Made by a program: the position numbers and the translations under genes
From: Cryptomeria japonica
Lineage: Eukaryota; Streptophyta; Pinopsida; Cupressales; Cupressaceae
Direction: 5' to 3'
Assembly: GCF_030272615.1 (NCBI RefSeq)
Contig: NC_081408.1
Coordinates: 201,090,341 to 201,154,340 of the forward strand
Length of the DNA: 64,000 nucleotides
Notes under the pieces: generated by a model
Seen by the model: the letters and a program-made list of their open reading frames with translations, nothing else
What the model was told of the DNA's origin: nothing
Databases searched by the model: none
Shown here: piece by piece, positions 44,966 to 56,515 of the stretch
How positions within the stretch are numbered: position 1 is the stretch's first letter
How the letters are laid out: each line of letters begins with the position of its first letter

Positions 44966-45209
44966 TTGCCCTTCTTTTGATGCAACCACCTCTTCTTGTT
45001 GTAGTTCTTTTCCATCTTCAATTAGGCTCCCTTTTAAACTAACTTACCGCCTTGAACTTGCTTATAACATGTGAAAGGATAATATTTGCCCTTCTTTTAA
45101 TGCAACAACCTCTTCTTGTTGTAGTTCTTCTTTTTCATCATCAATTAAGCTCCATTTTAAACTAACTCACCACCTTGAACTTGCTTATAACATGTGAAAG
45201 GATAATATT
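44966..45209. repeat. Direct tandem duplication, 120-base period
   Basis: Two adjacent units, 44966-45085 and 45086-45209. Each begins TTGCCCTTCTTTT(G/A)ATGCAAC and ends CATGTGAAAGGATAATATT. They differ at about a dozen sites. Confidence 0.9.
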
Positions 45210-48200
45210 TGAAATTATACTCTTCATCAAGCATTTACATATCAAGGGCTGATCCATTCATCGCATGCCTAAAAAAATGAGGCCACCCTCATGTTATACG
45301 CTTATGTGGAAAGCCTTCATCAATTACTACTTATTATAACATAGGCCTCCGCTTGTGTATACGGAAAGTAAACTTCCATTATCACTAACGTTTCAGGTAC
45401 AATACTTTGAAGTTATTGTGGGGTTCATCCTAATATGATTTAGAGTTAGGATGGAGGAACATGGTGTCAATTATTCTTTTGGGAAACTCTTTAAGCAATT
45501 AGGTGAAAAATATTGAGACTAAAGAGAAGACGTACAGTGAAAGCTGTCAGGTAGTATATAAAGTTTAAAATATTAAGTGTGTTTTAATTGTTAATATTAG
45601 ATAATGAGAGAGATGTCCTTGGGCGGAATTTCAGATTTTGAAAAACTTCGAGTGGAAATTGTTTGGGTTCCTCAATTTTTGATTAAGCAACCACAGTGGC
45701 CAGTCATTAGGCTTTTTACATTTTGTTTATGAGGGTTTCTCAATTGTATGTTAAAAAATGTATTATGGGTGACGCTTATCAAAATAGACGGTGTCTTAGT
45801 ACTATAAAAAAAAAATGATCTTATGGTCGTTGATCTTCTTCTAGTTAAAGAGATTCTTCTGAAAATCCTTGAATGAAGGAATATCTCTGGTGGGAGGGTT
45901 GCAGAGATGAATTATGATGGCTACTCACATCCCTACATGTATTCTCCACCCCTCATCAAATGGGCCTTCTGTAAAGCAGAGCAAAGGGAATCTGGGGAAT
46001 GTTTGACGTAGGATTAGTCATCAATTGTTTTCTTTAGAGATTGGATCAACTTCAAGGGTAAAACTATTGTCAGGTTATTTAGTGATCACAAATTTTTTTT
46101 CGATGGAAACAATAGAAATTTTTAGTGTTGCTTTAAGCTGCCTTCATTTAGTGTGAATGATGTTTGTTGATTTTTTTCTATTATTTTATGTGCTTGTTTT
46201 GCTTTAATCTTTATTTTGAGTGTTATTTAGTTTTAGTCTTTGTGTTTATTGTTTGTTCTTATATTTCTATGTTACATGGTTAGGTATTTTAGGTTAAAAA
46301 GATTAATGGTTAAAGACTCTTTCAAAGATTAATGATTTTTGAAATATTTACTGTGGACTTCTTGTGTATTTGTTGATAAACTATTGTGTAGAAAAATTAA
46401 CATATATGTTCATGATAGTCATAGAATTTATGATATAAGATGATAAACAAGACATTGACAAGGAGAGGCTATTCAAGACAAAATAGAATCATAAGTTAAA
46501 CTTCCATAATAATATACAAAACTATTTTACATAAACACCATTCAATTTAATAATCAAACAGTCAATAATAACTTTATATATCATCTTTTCCCCAAATGTA
46601 AATATTTATGATATTTTTAACAGACAAAAACAAATTTAAAATTATTGAACTCAATAATGCCATATAAAAATTGCTTTTAACATCATTAATAATAGCTTTA
46701 ATTTGTTTCTCCACATTACAAGTTTGTTTAAACACTCTCTAATTAGGTAGTCTAGACATGCATGAATTCTGTAGGTATATATCTTTAACTGGTAAACGTA
46801 TCCCATTGTAATTCTTCTTCGTCGTAATTCCTGGGGAAGGACGGGGAGTTGAAGTTACTGAGTGTATACGGAAGTTACTTTTAAAATCATCCACTGCCTC
46901 TGTAATCTTCAAGAAGATAATGATGACCCAAATGCCTCTTCATAAATTCTATCATGGCCACAGTTTACTCCACACTTCTGTACATTTATTTCACGTTACC
47001 CAAATCTCTAATCAAATTTACACACTTTTTTTCCTCCACACAGATATGAAATATGATGTGACTAACACTAGCTATTTCAATTTACTGCTTTGACACGTAT
47101 GTACCTCATAAATCGGTGTCTATTTCAGGTGTCCATAAATTATTGGATAGAGGTGGTAATACTTTGATATGCTCTGGATGTGATGGTAAAGTCCATGAAT
47201 ATAGTTGGAATAGCATACTTACGAACAAGGCATGATTAATGTAAACTTTCATTATGATTTAGATGTATTTTCTGGAAGAATATTTCAGTCCTCATTTATG
47301 ATTGATTGAAAAAACAATCCGATTTTGAAGTTTGGTAGATAAAAGTTTTCACACCCCGAGTGTAAGAAAATATCTCAGTACAAGACTATGGGCAAGCATT
47401 GTGTTTAGCATATGATATAATATTCAAAGCTTGACATATTATCAAAAGAGGTCTATTTATTTGAAAGACGAAATGGATTTCTTGGCTATACCTAATAACG
47501 TTTTTATAAAAATTAACTGGTTTTGCTTGAGAGAATGCCTTAAAATAATTTGGTTGAAATATCCAAAAAAGTTGTCTAGGGGAACACAAACCTAATAGGG
47601 TAGTGAATACATAATTGTTTAGGACAAGGGTAAGCTAGTGAATGTAATTTGTCTCTTATCTTTTAAAAGAATATAATAATAAAAAAAAATAATGATCTTG
47701 GTTTGTGGATAAGAGCATGCTTCTCATGATAAATGATGGCTATTTTAATAGTAGGTATCTCTTGATTAATTTTAAATATATTATTTTATTATTTAATAAT
47801 ATCTTGCAACCTTGTTGGGATCAGAATATTTTAAGAGAATTTTATGAAGATAATTATTTATTAATTTTGGTTAGATACTTTTTCAAATAAAGTGAATGGA
47901 TGAATGATATTTAGAGAAATTTGTTGTTGTTAAGAAATTTTTTTTTTTTTTTATCGTTATTAAGTCAATCAAACATTTATAGATTTGAAAACTATATTTA
48001 CAATTAGACATTTATAGTTCTAGTAGATATTTTATGCATCACCTTTTTATTAGTAAATTAGATTTTGCTTTTTTTTGTAGTAATGAAAAGGAATTGACAA
48101 GTTAGTCTAGTGACACAAATCTTAGCTCCTTGATAGGGCAAGCCCCCAAATAACATCTCGGAGTGGAGGATCAAAACCGAACTCAAACCAGCCCACCATC

Positions 48201-49380
48201 AAGACAATCTAGTTAGAGAGAATCATTGTCAAGACCCACACAGGACAAACCTAGAACCTTTAACCAACTATGACAACTATATAGAGTTATGAATCACCTT
48301 GTGTTGAGGGTGAAAATGGATTGTGATTCTCATCATTCATCTCATCAATTATTTTCTCCTTCACAATTTTTTGTATATATCAAAATTAATCTTTTTCGTA
48401 ATTTTATTTTTTAAAAGTTTGTTAGACATGGTAAAATTGTTTTTTCTATTTTGATAAATTTTTTTATTGAAATAGAACAAATTTATGACTCCACAATTCT
48501 TGTAGTTAGTGTTATAAGATACTTCAAAGTGGCCTCATAGATTAGAGAGACAATTATTTATTTGAATATTAAATGAAGTCATTATGATAGACTATTCTAA
48601 CATAAGAAGATGAAAGCATAGAAAATAAATAAATTAAATTCAATAAATGACCATTTTATGGGGTTAACACAATTAATACATCACCATTTTAAAGGCAAAA
48701 TATTATCACTTCTATATGGCTAACCCTTGCCTTTTTTAGCAACCCTTATGAGGAAAGAAGATGTCACCCTTCATGAATACCCTTTAATGGGATTTCAAAG
48801 TAATTTAATTTCTGTTAAATGTTGTCTAACCTATAATTTTGTAGAACCATCTTGGGGAGATTAAAATAAACTAATCTATGTTTAAAATGTGAGGCCCAGC
48901 CCCTTTGTGAAGGATTCCCTCCCTCTATGAAGAGACATATGAGATGATGTTTAATGAAGGGAGATGAGAGTTATTTGGCATGTTTCTCAATGTAATATCA
49001 TATCAATAGATTTTGCATAGACATTGAACATAATGTTTCAAGTGTGATTGTCGCTGCGCCAAAAGATCGACTTGTTAATGGCCAATAAAACCACTAGACT
49101 TATAGAATCCAAGGCAGTTAAGTCATGTCACAAACCCGAGTGTTGCACTGCACAACACAAGGAGATCAAGGGCGCACACCTTGCAACACATAAATATATG
49201 AAAATAATAATGTGAGTATGTAATTTAAAAGATAATATATATAAAGAATACCTAAAGAGAAGAAACCAAGGAATTAAGTGTAGTAAATCAATATATAAGA
49301 TAGATAAAAGGAGATAATTCAAACAAATATATGTGTGTTGCATGATAAAGATAAGTCATATACACCAGCAAAGCTAGACA
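45210..49380. other. No gene recognised, AT-rich intergenic
   Basis: Short open frames only and no domain motifs. A few homopolymer runs are seen (T14 near 47938). Confidence 0.6.
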
Positions 49381-49465
49381 TGTAGATCTAAAAGTTATAC
49401 GAAGATTCAAAAGAGATATGTGTAGATCTAAAAGAGGTATATGTAGATTTGAAAGAGGTATGTAG
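49381..49465. repeat. Short minisatellite, GTAGATCTAAAAGAGGTAT-type units
   Basis: Three to four imperfect units around GTAGATyTrAAAGAGGTATAT occur in a row. Confidence 0.7.
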
Positions 49466-50195
49466 GTAAGTGCACAAAGATGGGGGACAAAATGAGATCT
49501 TTAGTGGCAATCTTTTTTTTTTAATTGAGAAATTTTGATCTTGGATGAGAAATTGAAGATAGTTATGTTGAAAATTTGAAGATCCAACAAGAACAAGAGT
49601 TGTATTGCTTTAAATATATAATTCTAAACTACTAATGTTTTTTTGTAAATGGCTAGATTAAAGGGTTAAAAAATGGGGTCAAACATATTGGCCATATCTA
49701 TATAAAAAATAAAATAAAGTAGCATCTATTGTGGCATCACTAATATGTTAACTATTTTTTATTATTTCACAATATAATTTTGTGAGAAATTAGCTAACAC
49801 CATCTAGTTTATGCTTGATTTATGTGCTAATTGTTTAATGAATAAATGATTTTAAAGTAATTTTTGAAGTGGAAATATCTTTAAAAATAGAAAACTGGGT
49901 GTGCTTCCCCCTAATTTTTTTAAAACTAACCAAAAATATATATTTTTCAATATATATATATATATATATAATGGAGTCTATTTTCTAAAAATATAATGTA
50001 TTTCAAAAATTGATGAATGAATAAAACACTATACCAAAAATGTCGTGCATTAGTTCTTGAAAATATGGATGCACAAAAAAAAAATTAAATATGAAATCCT
50101 TAACATACTCAAAATGTGAAAAAAAAACATGGTTAGATAAGTAAAAGAGAGCTTAATGTCATTGTTGTATTTTTTAACTTTACATTAAAAATAGT
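49466..50195. other. No gene; AT-rich with TA microsatellite
   Basis: Noncoding. A perfect TA dinucleotide run of about ten units lies at 49951-49970. Confidence 0.6.
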
Positions 50196-50683
50196 GCAAA
50201 CATGATGGAGAGCATTCCCTTTGCCTCCCTCCCTCCATCTAATTCTCTTACTCCCATGCTCTATATGTCCTCTCTCTAGGTTTCACCCTCCCTCCCTCTT
50301 TACCTCTACACCTCTCCCTCCCTATCTCATTACCCACCTCTCTATCCTCCTTTTCAGTCACTTGCCTCTCCATCTTTCATCTCTCTATTTCTCTCCCTCC
50401 CTCTCAACCTCTTTATTAATGCCTCCTTGTGCCTTTCTCTCTTTGTGAACTTCTCTCTCTCCTCCTTCCACTCCCCTCACGTATTTATATCTCCCCTCTC
50501 TATGTGTGTCACTCCCTCCCTCCTTACCCGTTTATGTCTTTTTGTTCTCATATCTCTCATCTTTTCTCTTCCTTATATAGGGTTTAGGGTTAATGGTATA
50601 GTGAATAGGATTTATGATATAGGGCCGAGGGTATATGGCTTAGGGTTGAGGCTATTAGTACATGGTTTAGGGTATTTGATGTT

Positions 50684-50719
<36 letters not shown>

Positions 50720-50880
50720 TCCTTTATAAATATCTACCTCTCCCTCTCCATCTTATAACCCTTCTCTGTCCCCCTCTATCTCTCTCACATCTCTCCCCCA
50801 CTCTAGGTCCCCTACACCCCTCTCTAAATCTCTCTCCCTCCCTTCTTACCCTTCTCTCTCTTTTTAAACATCTTTGTCTC
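50196..50880. repeat. Pyrimidine-rich tract with CT microsatellite and TTTAGGG-like core
   Basis: Strongly C/T-biased + strand (CCCTCCCTCTCT-type) at 50215-50570 and 50686-50880, with (CT)15 at 50686-50716. Between them, 50576-50672 holds purine-rich telomere-like text: TATAGGGTTTAGGGTTAATGGTATAG, CTTAGGGTTGAGG and GGTTTAGGG. Open frames here come from low complexity only. Confidence 0.85.
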
Positions 50881-51514
50881 CTTCTGGGTATGTGCAGGAT
50901 CATGACAGGCCAAAAAAAGTGTCAATATTCTGACTAAAGTCTTGATTGATAGGCTAATTGAAAAATAAATATAAGTTTCAAATGGTATCACATATTTTGA
51001 ATCCAAAACATGTGTCACATTCTATGCTTTCTATACTATAGGATTTTTAAAATAATGAATTTCATAAAGTTTTGACCAAGTTATGGTGGTTAAACATACA
51101 AGTTTTTCTATTTTTAAAAAGTTGTACTAAAAAAATCATAATTAATTATTTATTTTAAAAGAAAATATACAAAAATATGCGTCACATCCACACATGATTC
51201 TTCTACTTATATCTAAAATATTATAAAAAAATACTATAATTTAATTTTGATTAAGGTGGTCAGATAGACACCTGCTTCTTATCTTTTTCCTAAAATTTTA
51301 GTACTACTACATTGAAATTTTATTTTTTTGTCAAATAGATTTCTTTTCAAGAGAACAACTAGTAGCTTAGAAACTACTTTCAATTTACTACAGATTCTAT
51401 TCTTACGTATTTTTGAAATAATGTTGGTAACTTATTCCAATTTTAACGTAAAGTTGCCTAACTCTATTTTTTTTATTTTCATTGCCGCTTAAGGGCCTGT
51501 TTGGCCCACCATGA
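50881..51514. other. No gene recognised
   Basis: AT-rich stretch between two pyrimidine blocks, with no coding or element edge. Confidence 0.55.
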
Positions 51515-51785
51515 TCCTGCAAATACCCTTCTCTTCTCTCTCTCTTCTCACCTCTCTATCTCTCCCCTCTCTTGGTCTCTCACTCCTTCCCTCCCTCATT
51601 ACTTATGACTCTCTATTTTTTCTTATCTCTCATCTTCTCTCTTCATCCCTCTCTAGATTATTATCCCTCCCTCCCTTGTATAGGTTTTATATTTGAGGGT
51701 ATAGAATACATGGTTTAGGTTATATGGTTGAGGATATTGGTAAATGGTTTAGGGTATAGGGTTAATGGTATAGGATTGATGGTAT
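51515..51785. repeat. Second pyrimidine tract and TTTAGGG-like block
   Basis: It repeats the architecture of 50490-50672: CTCTCTCTTCTCAC...TTCTTATCTCTCATCTT, then GAGGGTATAG, TGGTTTAGGTTATATGG and TGGTTTAGGGTATAGGGTTAATGGTATAGG. Element E is inserted at its right end. Confidence 0.8.
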
Positions 51786-52804
51786 TGTTGGCAATTGACA
51801 CTCATCCAATAAGATTTTATGGCATTTTGGGTTGTCATTGAAGGCAACTCATGGGAACTCATCTTCAGGTGTATATATTCTCTATTTGTGTTCATTTTTT
51901 TATCACTTTATTTTGTTTTAGTTAATAGGAATTCATTATACTTATCTGGTATTCACTTTTCTTCACAACTGGCTAAGTCTTGATCCCAGTAACTAATCCT
52001 GGTAACGTTTATTTGGAACCTGGTAATGGATAGGACCTGCCTAGGAGATCTTATGGCCCCAATTATTTCTTTCATGGAATTTATGGTAACGTGTGAAGGT
52101 CGACATGATCATTGGGATTATGTTTGAAATTCATTATGATCTGACAGCCGACAGGTTTATACTTTTCATTGACGTCGACATGGTGAAAGTTAGGAGGATA
52201 TTTAAGGAGATCCTTTCAGCGATAGATTATATGTTTATTTGGAATGCAAATTTTGGTTACGAATTATTTAGAGATTATCGGTATGCATTTTGGTCAGCGA
52301 TTAGAAGCTTTTGTGTGCAGTTTCACATGCACAACCTAACTGGTAGCAAAACGGGGCAGAATAGAGCATCAACAAACCAGTACACAGTGAAGGTTATAAG
52401 AACATTAATCAAAACTTATCCAACATGGTCAGATGCATCTTATAAGTTCATACTTCTTGTAGTTACTTTGTAATTCTTTGTAAGTCAGGGAGACTTATTA
52501 TTTTATGTTGAGCAGTGAGATCTAGGTAGTTGGCCCGATTGCATGTGCAATCCCCTTCATGTAATATTTGTAACCTTGATCAAGTATATAGATATTGTGG
52601 GTACTAGCCCCACCATGTCTTTTCCCTTTGCAGGGTTTTCCACATATAAATATTGGTGTTATGGTGTTTCCTCTTTATGTGTTATTTGGTGTATGCACTT
52701 TAATTTTATTTATTGTTAACCATTAATAAGCAACGAGTTGAAAACTAACATTACCGGTAGAACATTGATTCACCCCCCCCTCTTCATGTTCTTGGATTCC
52801 AACA
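51786..52804 (+). repeat. Element E 5' LTR
   Basis: 1019 bases, TGTTGGCAATTGACACTC...CTTGGATTCCAACA. It contains the CCCCACCATGTCTTTTCCC...GGGTTTTCCACATA block (about 52609-52648) and TTCACCCCCCC near the end. A 126-codon open frame inside it is not a gene. Confidence 0.92.
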
Positions 52805-52806
52805 AT

Positions 52807-52818
52807 TGGTATCAGAGC
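52807..52818 (+). promoter_or_regulatory. Element E primer-binding site
   Basis: TGGTATCAGAGC two bases after the LTR, a perfect initiator-Met tRNA complement. Confidence 0.95.
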
Positions 52819-52872
52819 CTAGTTCCTCGAAAGAAGTTTAACAACTTGAGGAAGATCTAGAATTTGGAATCA

Positions 52873-53926
52873 ATGGAAACTGGTATGTAGCAGCAACTTC
52901 AACTTACTCTTGAGGATCTTAATAATCAGCAGATGGAGTATAGTAAATTGAAAAATAAACTGAAGCAAGCCAGTGAACACATCATTTCACTGCAAGGAAA
53001 GATTTTAGTTGTTAAGGCTAATAGAAAGAAACTCTGTGATCAATTACAAAATCAGAACAATGATGAGGAAGATCCTATGAAGGATCAATGACAGAAACTC
53101 ACTCAAGAGAATACTATCTTGAAGAATGAGATGCAATCCCTAACCATGAGGATGTACAAGGAGATTGAGAACAGAAAGAAAAATGAAGAAAACCTAGCTC
53201 AAGCATTGAAGGACAACTTTGATTAATGCAACAGTCTAACTCATTGAGAATGACATGCTAAAACTTGAGTTGACCCAGTCCTAGAACAATGAACAGGAAC
53301 TTGAGAGACAAATTATAATCATGAGAGATGAATTGGTCACTACAAATGAGTACAAAGACAAATTCAAGGATATCTCTGCTAAACTTGGTGAACTACTGAG
53401 GAATTAGAGAGGTTCCAATGACAAGAGAGGTCTTGGTTATGAAGAAGGAGAAAGCTCTGGTACTGCACAAAAAGATCAATCATCCGGATAGAGGTATAAT
53501 AATACCAACAATCGGAACCATAAATCACTAGTAAAACAACCTAATGCTCACAAATTCAATGGTACATGCTTTGTTTGCAATAAATATATTCATATGACTA
53601 GTTAGTGCAGAAATAAGAATAATCAGAACAATGTATCATTCACTGATCTTGGAAATGTAAGATGTCATGCATGTAGTAGATTTGGACACATGGCCAACCA
53701 ATGTAGATCAAAAGGAAATCAAGGAAATCAAGGGTTTAATAAAGCAATTCAAAAGAACAATATTGTCTGTTATGCATGCAACAAGGTTGGACATATTCCT
53801 AAATATTGTAGAAGTAAGAACCCACTGGCAACTAATGGAAATGCAGATGAGAAGTTAAAGGAAAAAGTGGAAGACATCAGAAAACAACATGAGAATAGAT
53901 GGGTAAGAAGATCAAATACACCATAA
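52873..53926 (+). pseudogene. Element E Gag-like protein: coiled coil and three zinc knuckles
   Basis: The start is the ATG at 52873, 55 bases after the PBS; a TAG follows at codon 6 (52888-52890). The first 180 or so codons are helical and charged (LEDLNNQQMEYSKLKNKLKQ; TQENTILKNEMQSLTMRMYK), fitting a coiled coil. After a frame change come three CX2CX4HX4C knuckles: 53567-53608 (one inner stop), 53663-53704 (CHACSRFGHMANQC) and 53768-53809 (CYACNKVGHIPKYC). The usual copia Gag N-terminal core (W/Y-rich NY..WK) is not seen. It probably binds RNA; several stops make it dead. Confidence 0.8.
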
Positions 53927-54295
53927 GAAGAACACCCGGTAGAGTCATATGGTCCTGCAGTGGTAGCAGACACAACCGGTAACTAAGGCACTCTGCCTTA
54001 GGGGTAGGAAAATCATTAATGATCGTGCAAATACCCCAGATTGGATCTATGTGTCCCAGTAATACTTCCCGGTAGCATTTATGATAGTGAAAAATTATGG
54101 TTAATGGTGATAAAAGGGGAAAATTAAAGTTATTTTCTTCACACACCGATCGAGCATTCAGAAGAGCAATTTATGATCGATTTAGAGTCCAAGGTGATTT
54201 GTGCAAGAACTTTCTTTCAAAAGTGATTTCATCTCTCAACAGTGTTTTGAGGTATTTTTTGTTTGTAGAAACCCTAGTTTCAATATCTAGTTATC

Positions 54296-55210
54296 ATGAC
54301 TTCTTCATTGAACATCGACACTCCTTTGGTGGTGGAATTCAAGAACCACCCCCATCTTGTTTTCATGAAGCATCCTTTCAAATCCCTTCTGGATGAACCT
54401 TTGGGAGAGTTCTTGAGTGTTTGCCATGGAGTTCTTCACATAGAAGATATTAGGGCACACATTCACTACAATATCAAGGAGCTCGAAGGATATGAGTTGT
54501 CCTGTATTTTCACAGAAAACCTAATCACTAACAATCAATTGAAACCAAAATTTTCTTACTTGCAGAGGAAGGGTTTCACACAATTCATGGATTTTCCCAC
54601 TTTTGATGAGGTGAAATGGGTGCGATACATTTTAAGCCACATTCATGGAGAGTTTATCTAGTTGGACCGGCCGTAAAAAATTACAGAGGAAGTGATTAAG
54701 AATGTCACCTATCTTCACAAGGTTGGAGGTATACCCGGCCCTACTTGGAAACTTTCTAATTGAGAACTCAAAAAACTTGCCAATGCTACTTTTGATGGAT
54801 GATCTATGAGGGTTGATGATGTAAGAGATATGGATGTAAAGTTTGCCACGATGATTATTGGTTACAAGGTCTATCAATCTAATCAATTGAACTCTGTCTT
54901 TGACAATAATATTTTCATTGTTCATCAAATGGTGAAGGAGGATGCACACTATGATCTCTATAGTGTGATGTTGAAAGAGCTCATGTCAAACCTCGAGATA
55001 ATCAAGCAAGACAAGAAAAAAACTTTCTGGTATTGCTCTCTTGTTATCTGTCTGGTATTTTACTTATTTGGCACTATGCCCAGTTTTGGGAAGATTCAAT
55101 GGGATTTTGACCACTCAGTAGCAACTCAGATTGGTCAAATTTTGGATAGGCAAGGGGATAAGCTAAGGGTAATTTATAGGCATTTTTCAAAACCTTCTAG
55201 GAAGAAATGA
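54296..55210 (+). pseudogene. Element E second coding region, N-terminal part, unknown family
   Basis: The start is the ATG at 54296 (MTSSLNIDTPLVVEFKNHPH). One frame runs about 305 codons with four stops. It includes FKSLLDEPLGEFLSVCHGVL, FPTFDEVKWVRYILSHIHGE, DRP-stop-KITEEVIKNVTYLHKVGG, ELKKLANATFDG and RDMDVKFATMIIGYKVYQSN. A hydrophobic segment follows, SLVICLVFYLFGTMPSF (about 55038-55090), which might span a membrane. The KITEEVIxxVT...LKKLxxATFDG pattern resembles poorly described plant transposon-associated proteins, by memory only. No polymerase motif. Confidence 0.6.
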
Positions 55211-56510
55211 AAAATAGATCTAGAATTCCAAAGTCCATAGTAGAAAAGTATAAGGATACAACATGTTTTATCATTAACAAGGATGAATGCATGATGGAAG
55301 TCGTACAACCTAGAACTATATAGATAATGCCTATGGGTTATGAGCCAGATGAAGCCACACTGGATTCCTTTGTGCAACACTTACTGCAAGCACCAATAGA
55401 TGAAAAACATGAAAAATTTGGCACAACCCAAGAAAAGGGGCTTAAGGTTCACCAAGAATAGGTTGCACTAGAAATTAGAAAGAAAATGACTAAGGTTGCA
55501 GTGGAATCACTTATAAGTGAATGTCATGACATGGAAAATTTGAAAAGAAAGTTAAAATCGTTGAAGCCTAAAGGAAAGAAGAGATGAAGCATAAGAGAAA
55601 ATAGGAAAGGGAAGCCCAAAAGTCAAGTCAGACCACTCCCAATGTGGTCTCGGTACAGAAAAAGACTTCCAAGCAACCAGAAACATCATCCACTGAGCCT
55701 GCTAGTTTTAAACTAGTTGAGCCTACAAAGAAAAAGAAAAAGGCTACCTGAAAATACATGACTTTTTCTTCGGAGGAAACAGAATCAGATAAGGGTATAA
55801 AGGAAATTCCAAAGAAGAAAGGAGTAGTGAGGGAGAAAAAGGAGGAGAAAAAGGAAGAACATGTTAAGGAGACTCCCCGTAAGCCTAAAATCACAATTGT
55901 ATATAAGTGAAAAACCTAAGACAGATGAGCAGCCCAAACTGGAAGTCAAGAGAAGAACCGGTAAGAAGAAATTGCACGCTCAAGATCTAATTGATCAAAT
56001 TATTAATGATGGTAACTTAGATAATATTTCTTCATTCTTTGATGGATTTGATGAGAAAGACAAAAAAAAATTGAAGAAGCAATTATTTTATATCTTGATT
56101 CTTTTAGTAGGACATTGATTGAACTTGAGAAAATTTTGCCTAAGGAGTTGTATGATAAGTTAGAGGATAGAAAATTACATGCTCAAACTCTAGACTGAGA
56201 AATAAAAGAGACAAAATTGGTTAATCTTTGTCCCACAATAACCCCTCCAGAGATGGAAGATCTAATAAATAAAACTGGCTCATCAGAATTTAATCCTAAT
56301 CACAAAATAAATAACCTTATGTTGGAAAGGTTTGAGGAGATTTAGAAGGAAACTGTAGATATTTGGGTAAGGATTCTTTTGAGTTTGGGTTATGAGCTGA
56401 GTATCAGTTTTGTACAGACTCAGAATATTCAGTTGCCAAAAGATCAGCAACTGGCATAAACAAAACAACCAAGTGTAAATACTGAGCAATCGACTAGCAC
56501 TCCATCGACT
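55207..56510 (+). pseudogene. Element E second coding region, charged C-terminal part
   Basis: It continues in a neighbouring frame: RSRIPKSIVEKYKDTTCFII, MPMGYEPDEATLDSFVQHLL, then a Lys/Glu-rich stretch (KKMTKVAVESLISECHDME; PKKKGVVREKKEEKKEE). The open part 55861-56118 carries LDNISSFFDGFDEKDKKKLK. The last recognisable segment is RILLSLGYELSISFVQTQNI and QLPKDQQL near 56370-56455. The region is cut by copia-D at 56516. Several frame changes exist. Confidence 0.55.
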
Positions 56511-56515
56511 ACCAC

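Larger units (their letters stand above)
51786..56515 (+). mobile_element. LTR element E, Gag-like plus unknown ORF, no pol seen
   Basis: It has a 5' LTR (51786-52804), a perfect PBS, a Gag-like protein and a long second coding region. No protease, reverse transcriptase, RNase H or integrase motif can be found between PBS and 56515. It is interrupted at 56516 by copia-D, so its 3' part and 3' LTR lie beyond the window. The LTR ends place it beside copia LTRs; it is most simply a non-autonomous derivative carrying foreign or lineage-specific coding. Confidence 0.8.

Noticed and set aside
48080-48300. Possible tRNA-derived SINE (TAGTCTAGTGAC and GGATCAAAACCG as A and B boxes)
   Set aside because: Boxes are degenerate and too far apart; no tail or flanking duplication was seen.
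50221-50729. Open frames rich in Ser, Leu and Pro
   Set aside because: Produced by the CT-rich low-complexity tract.
52093-52473. 126-codon open frame
   Set aside because: Lies wholly inside the element E LTR; no motif and no reason to be translated.
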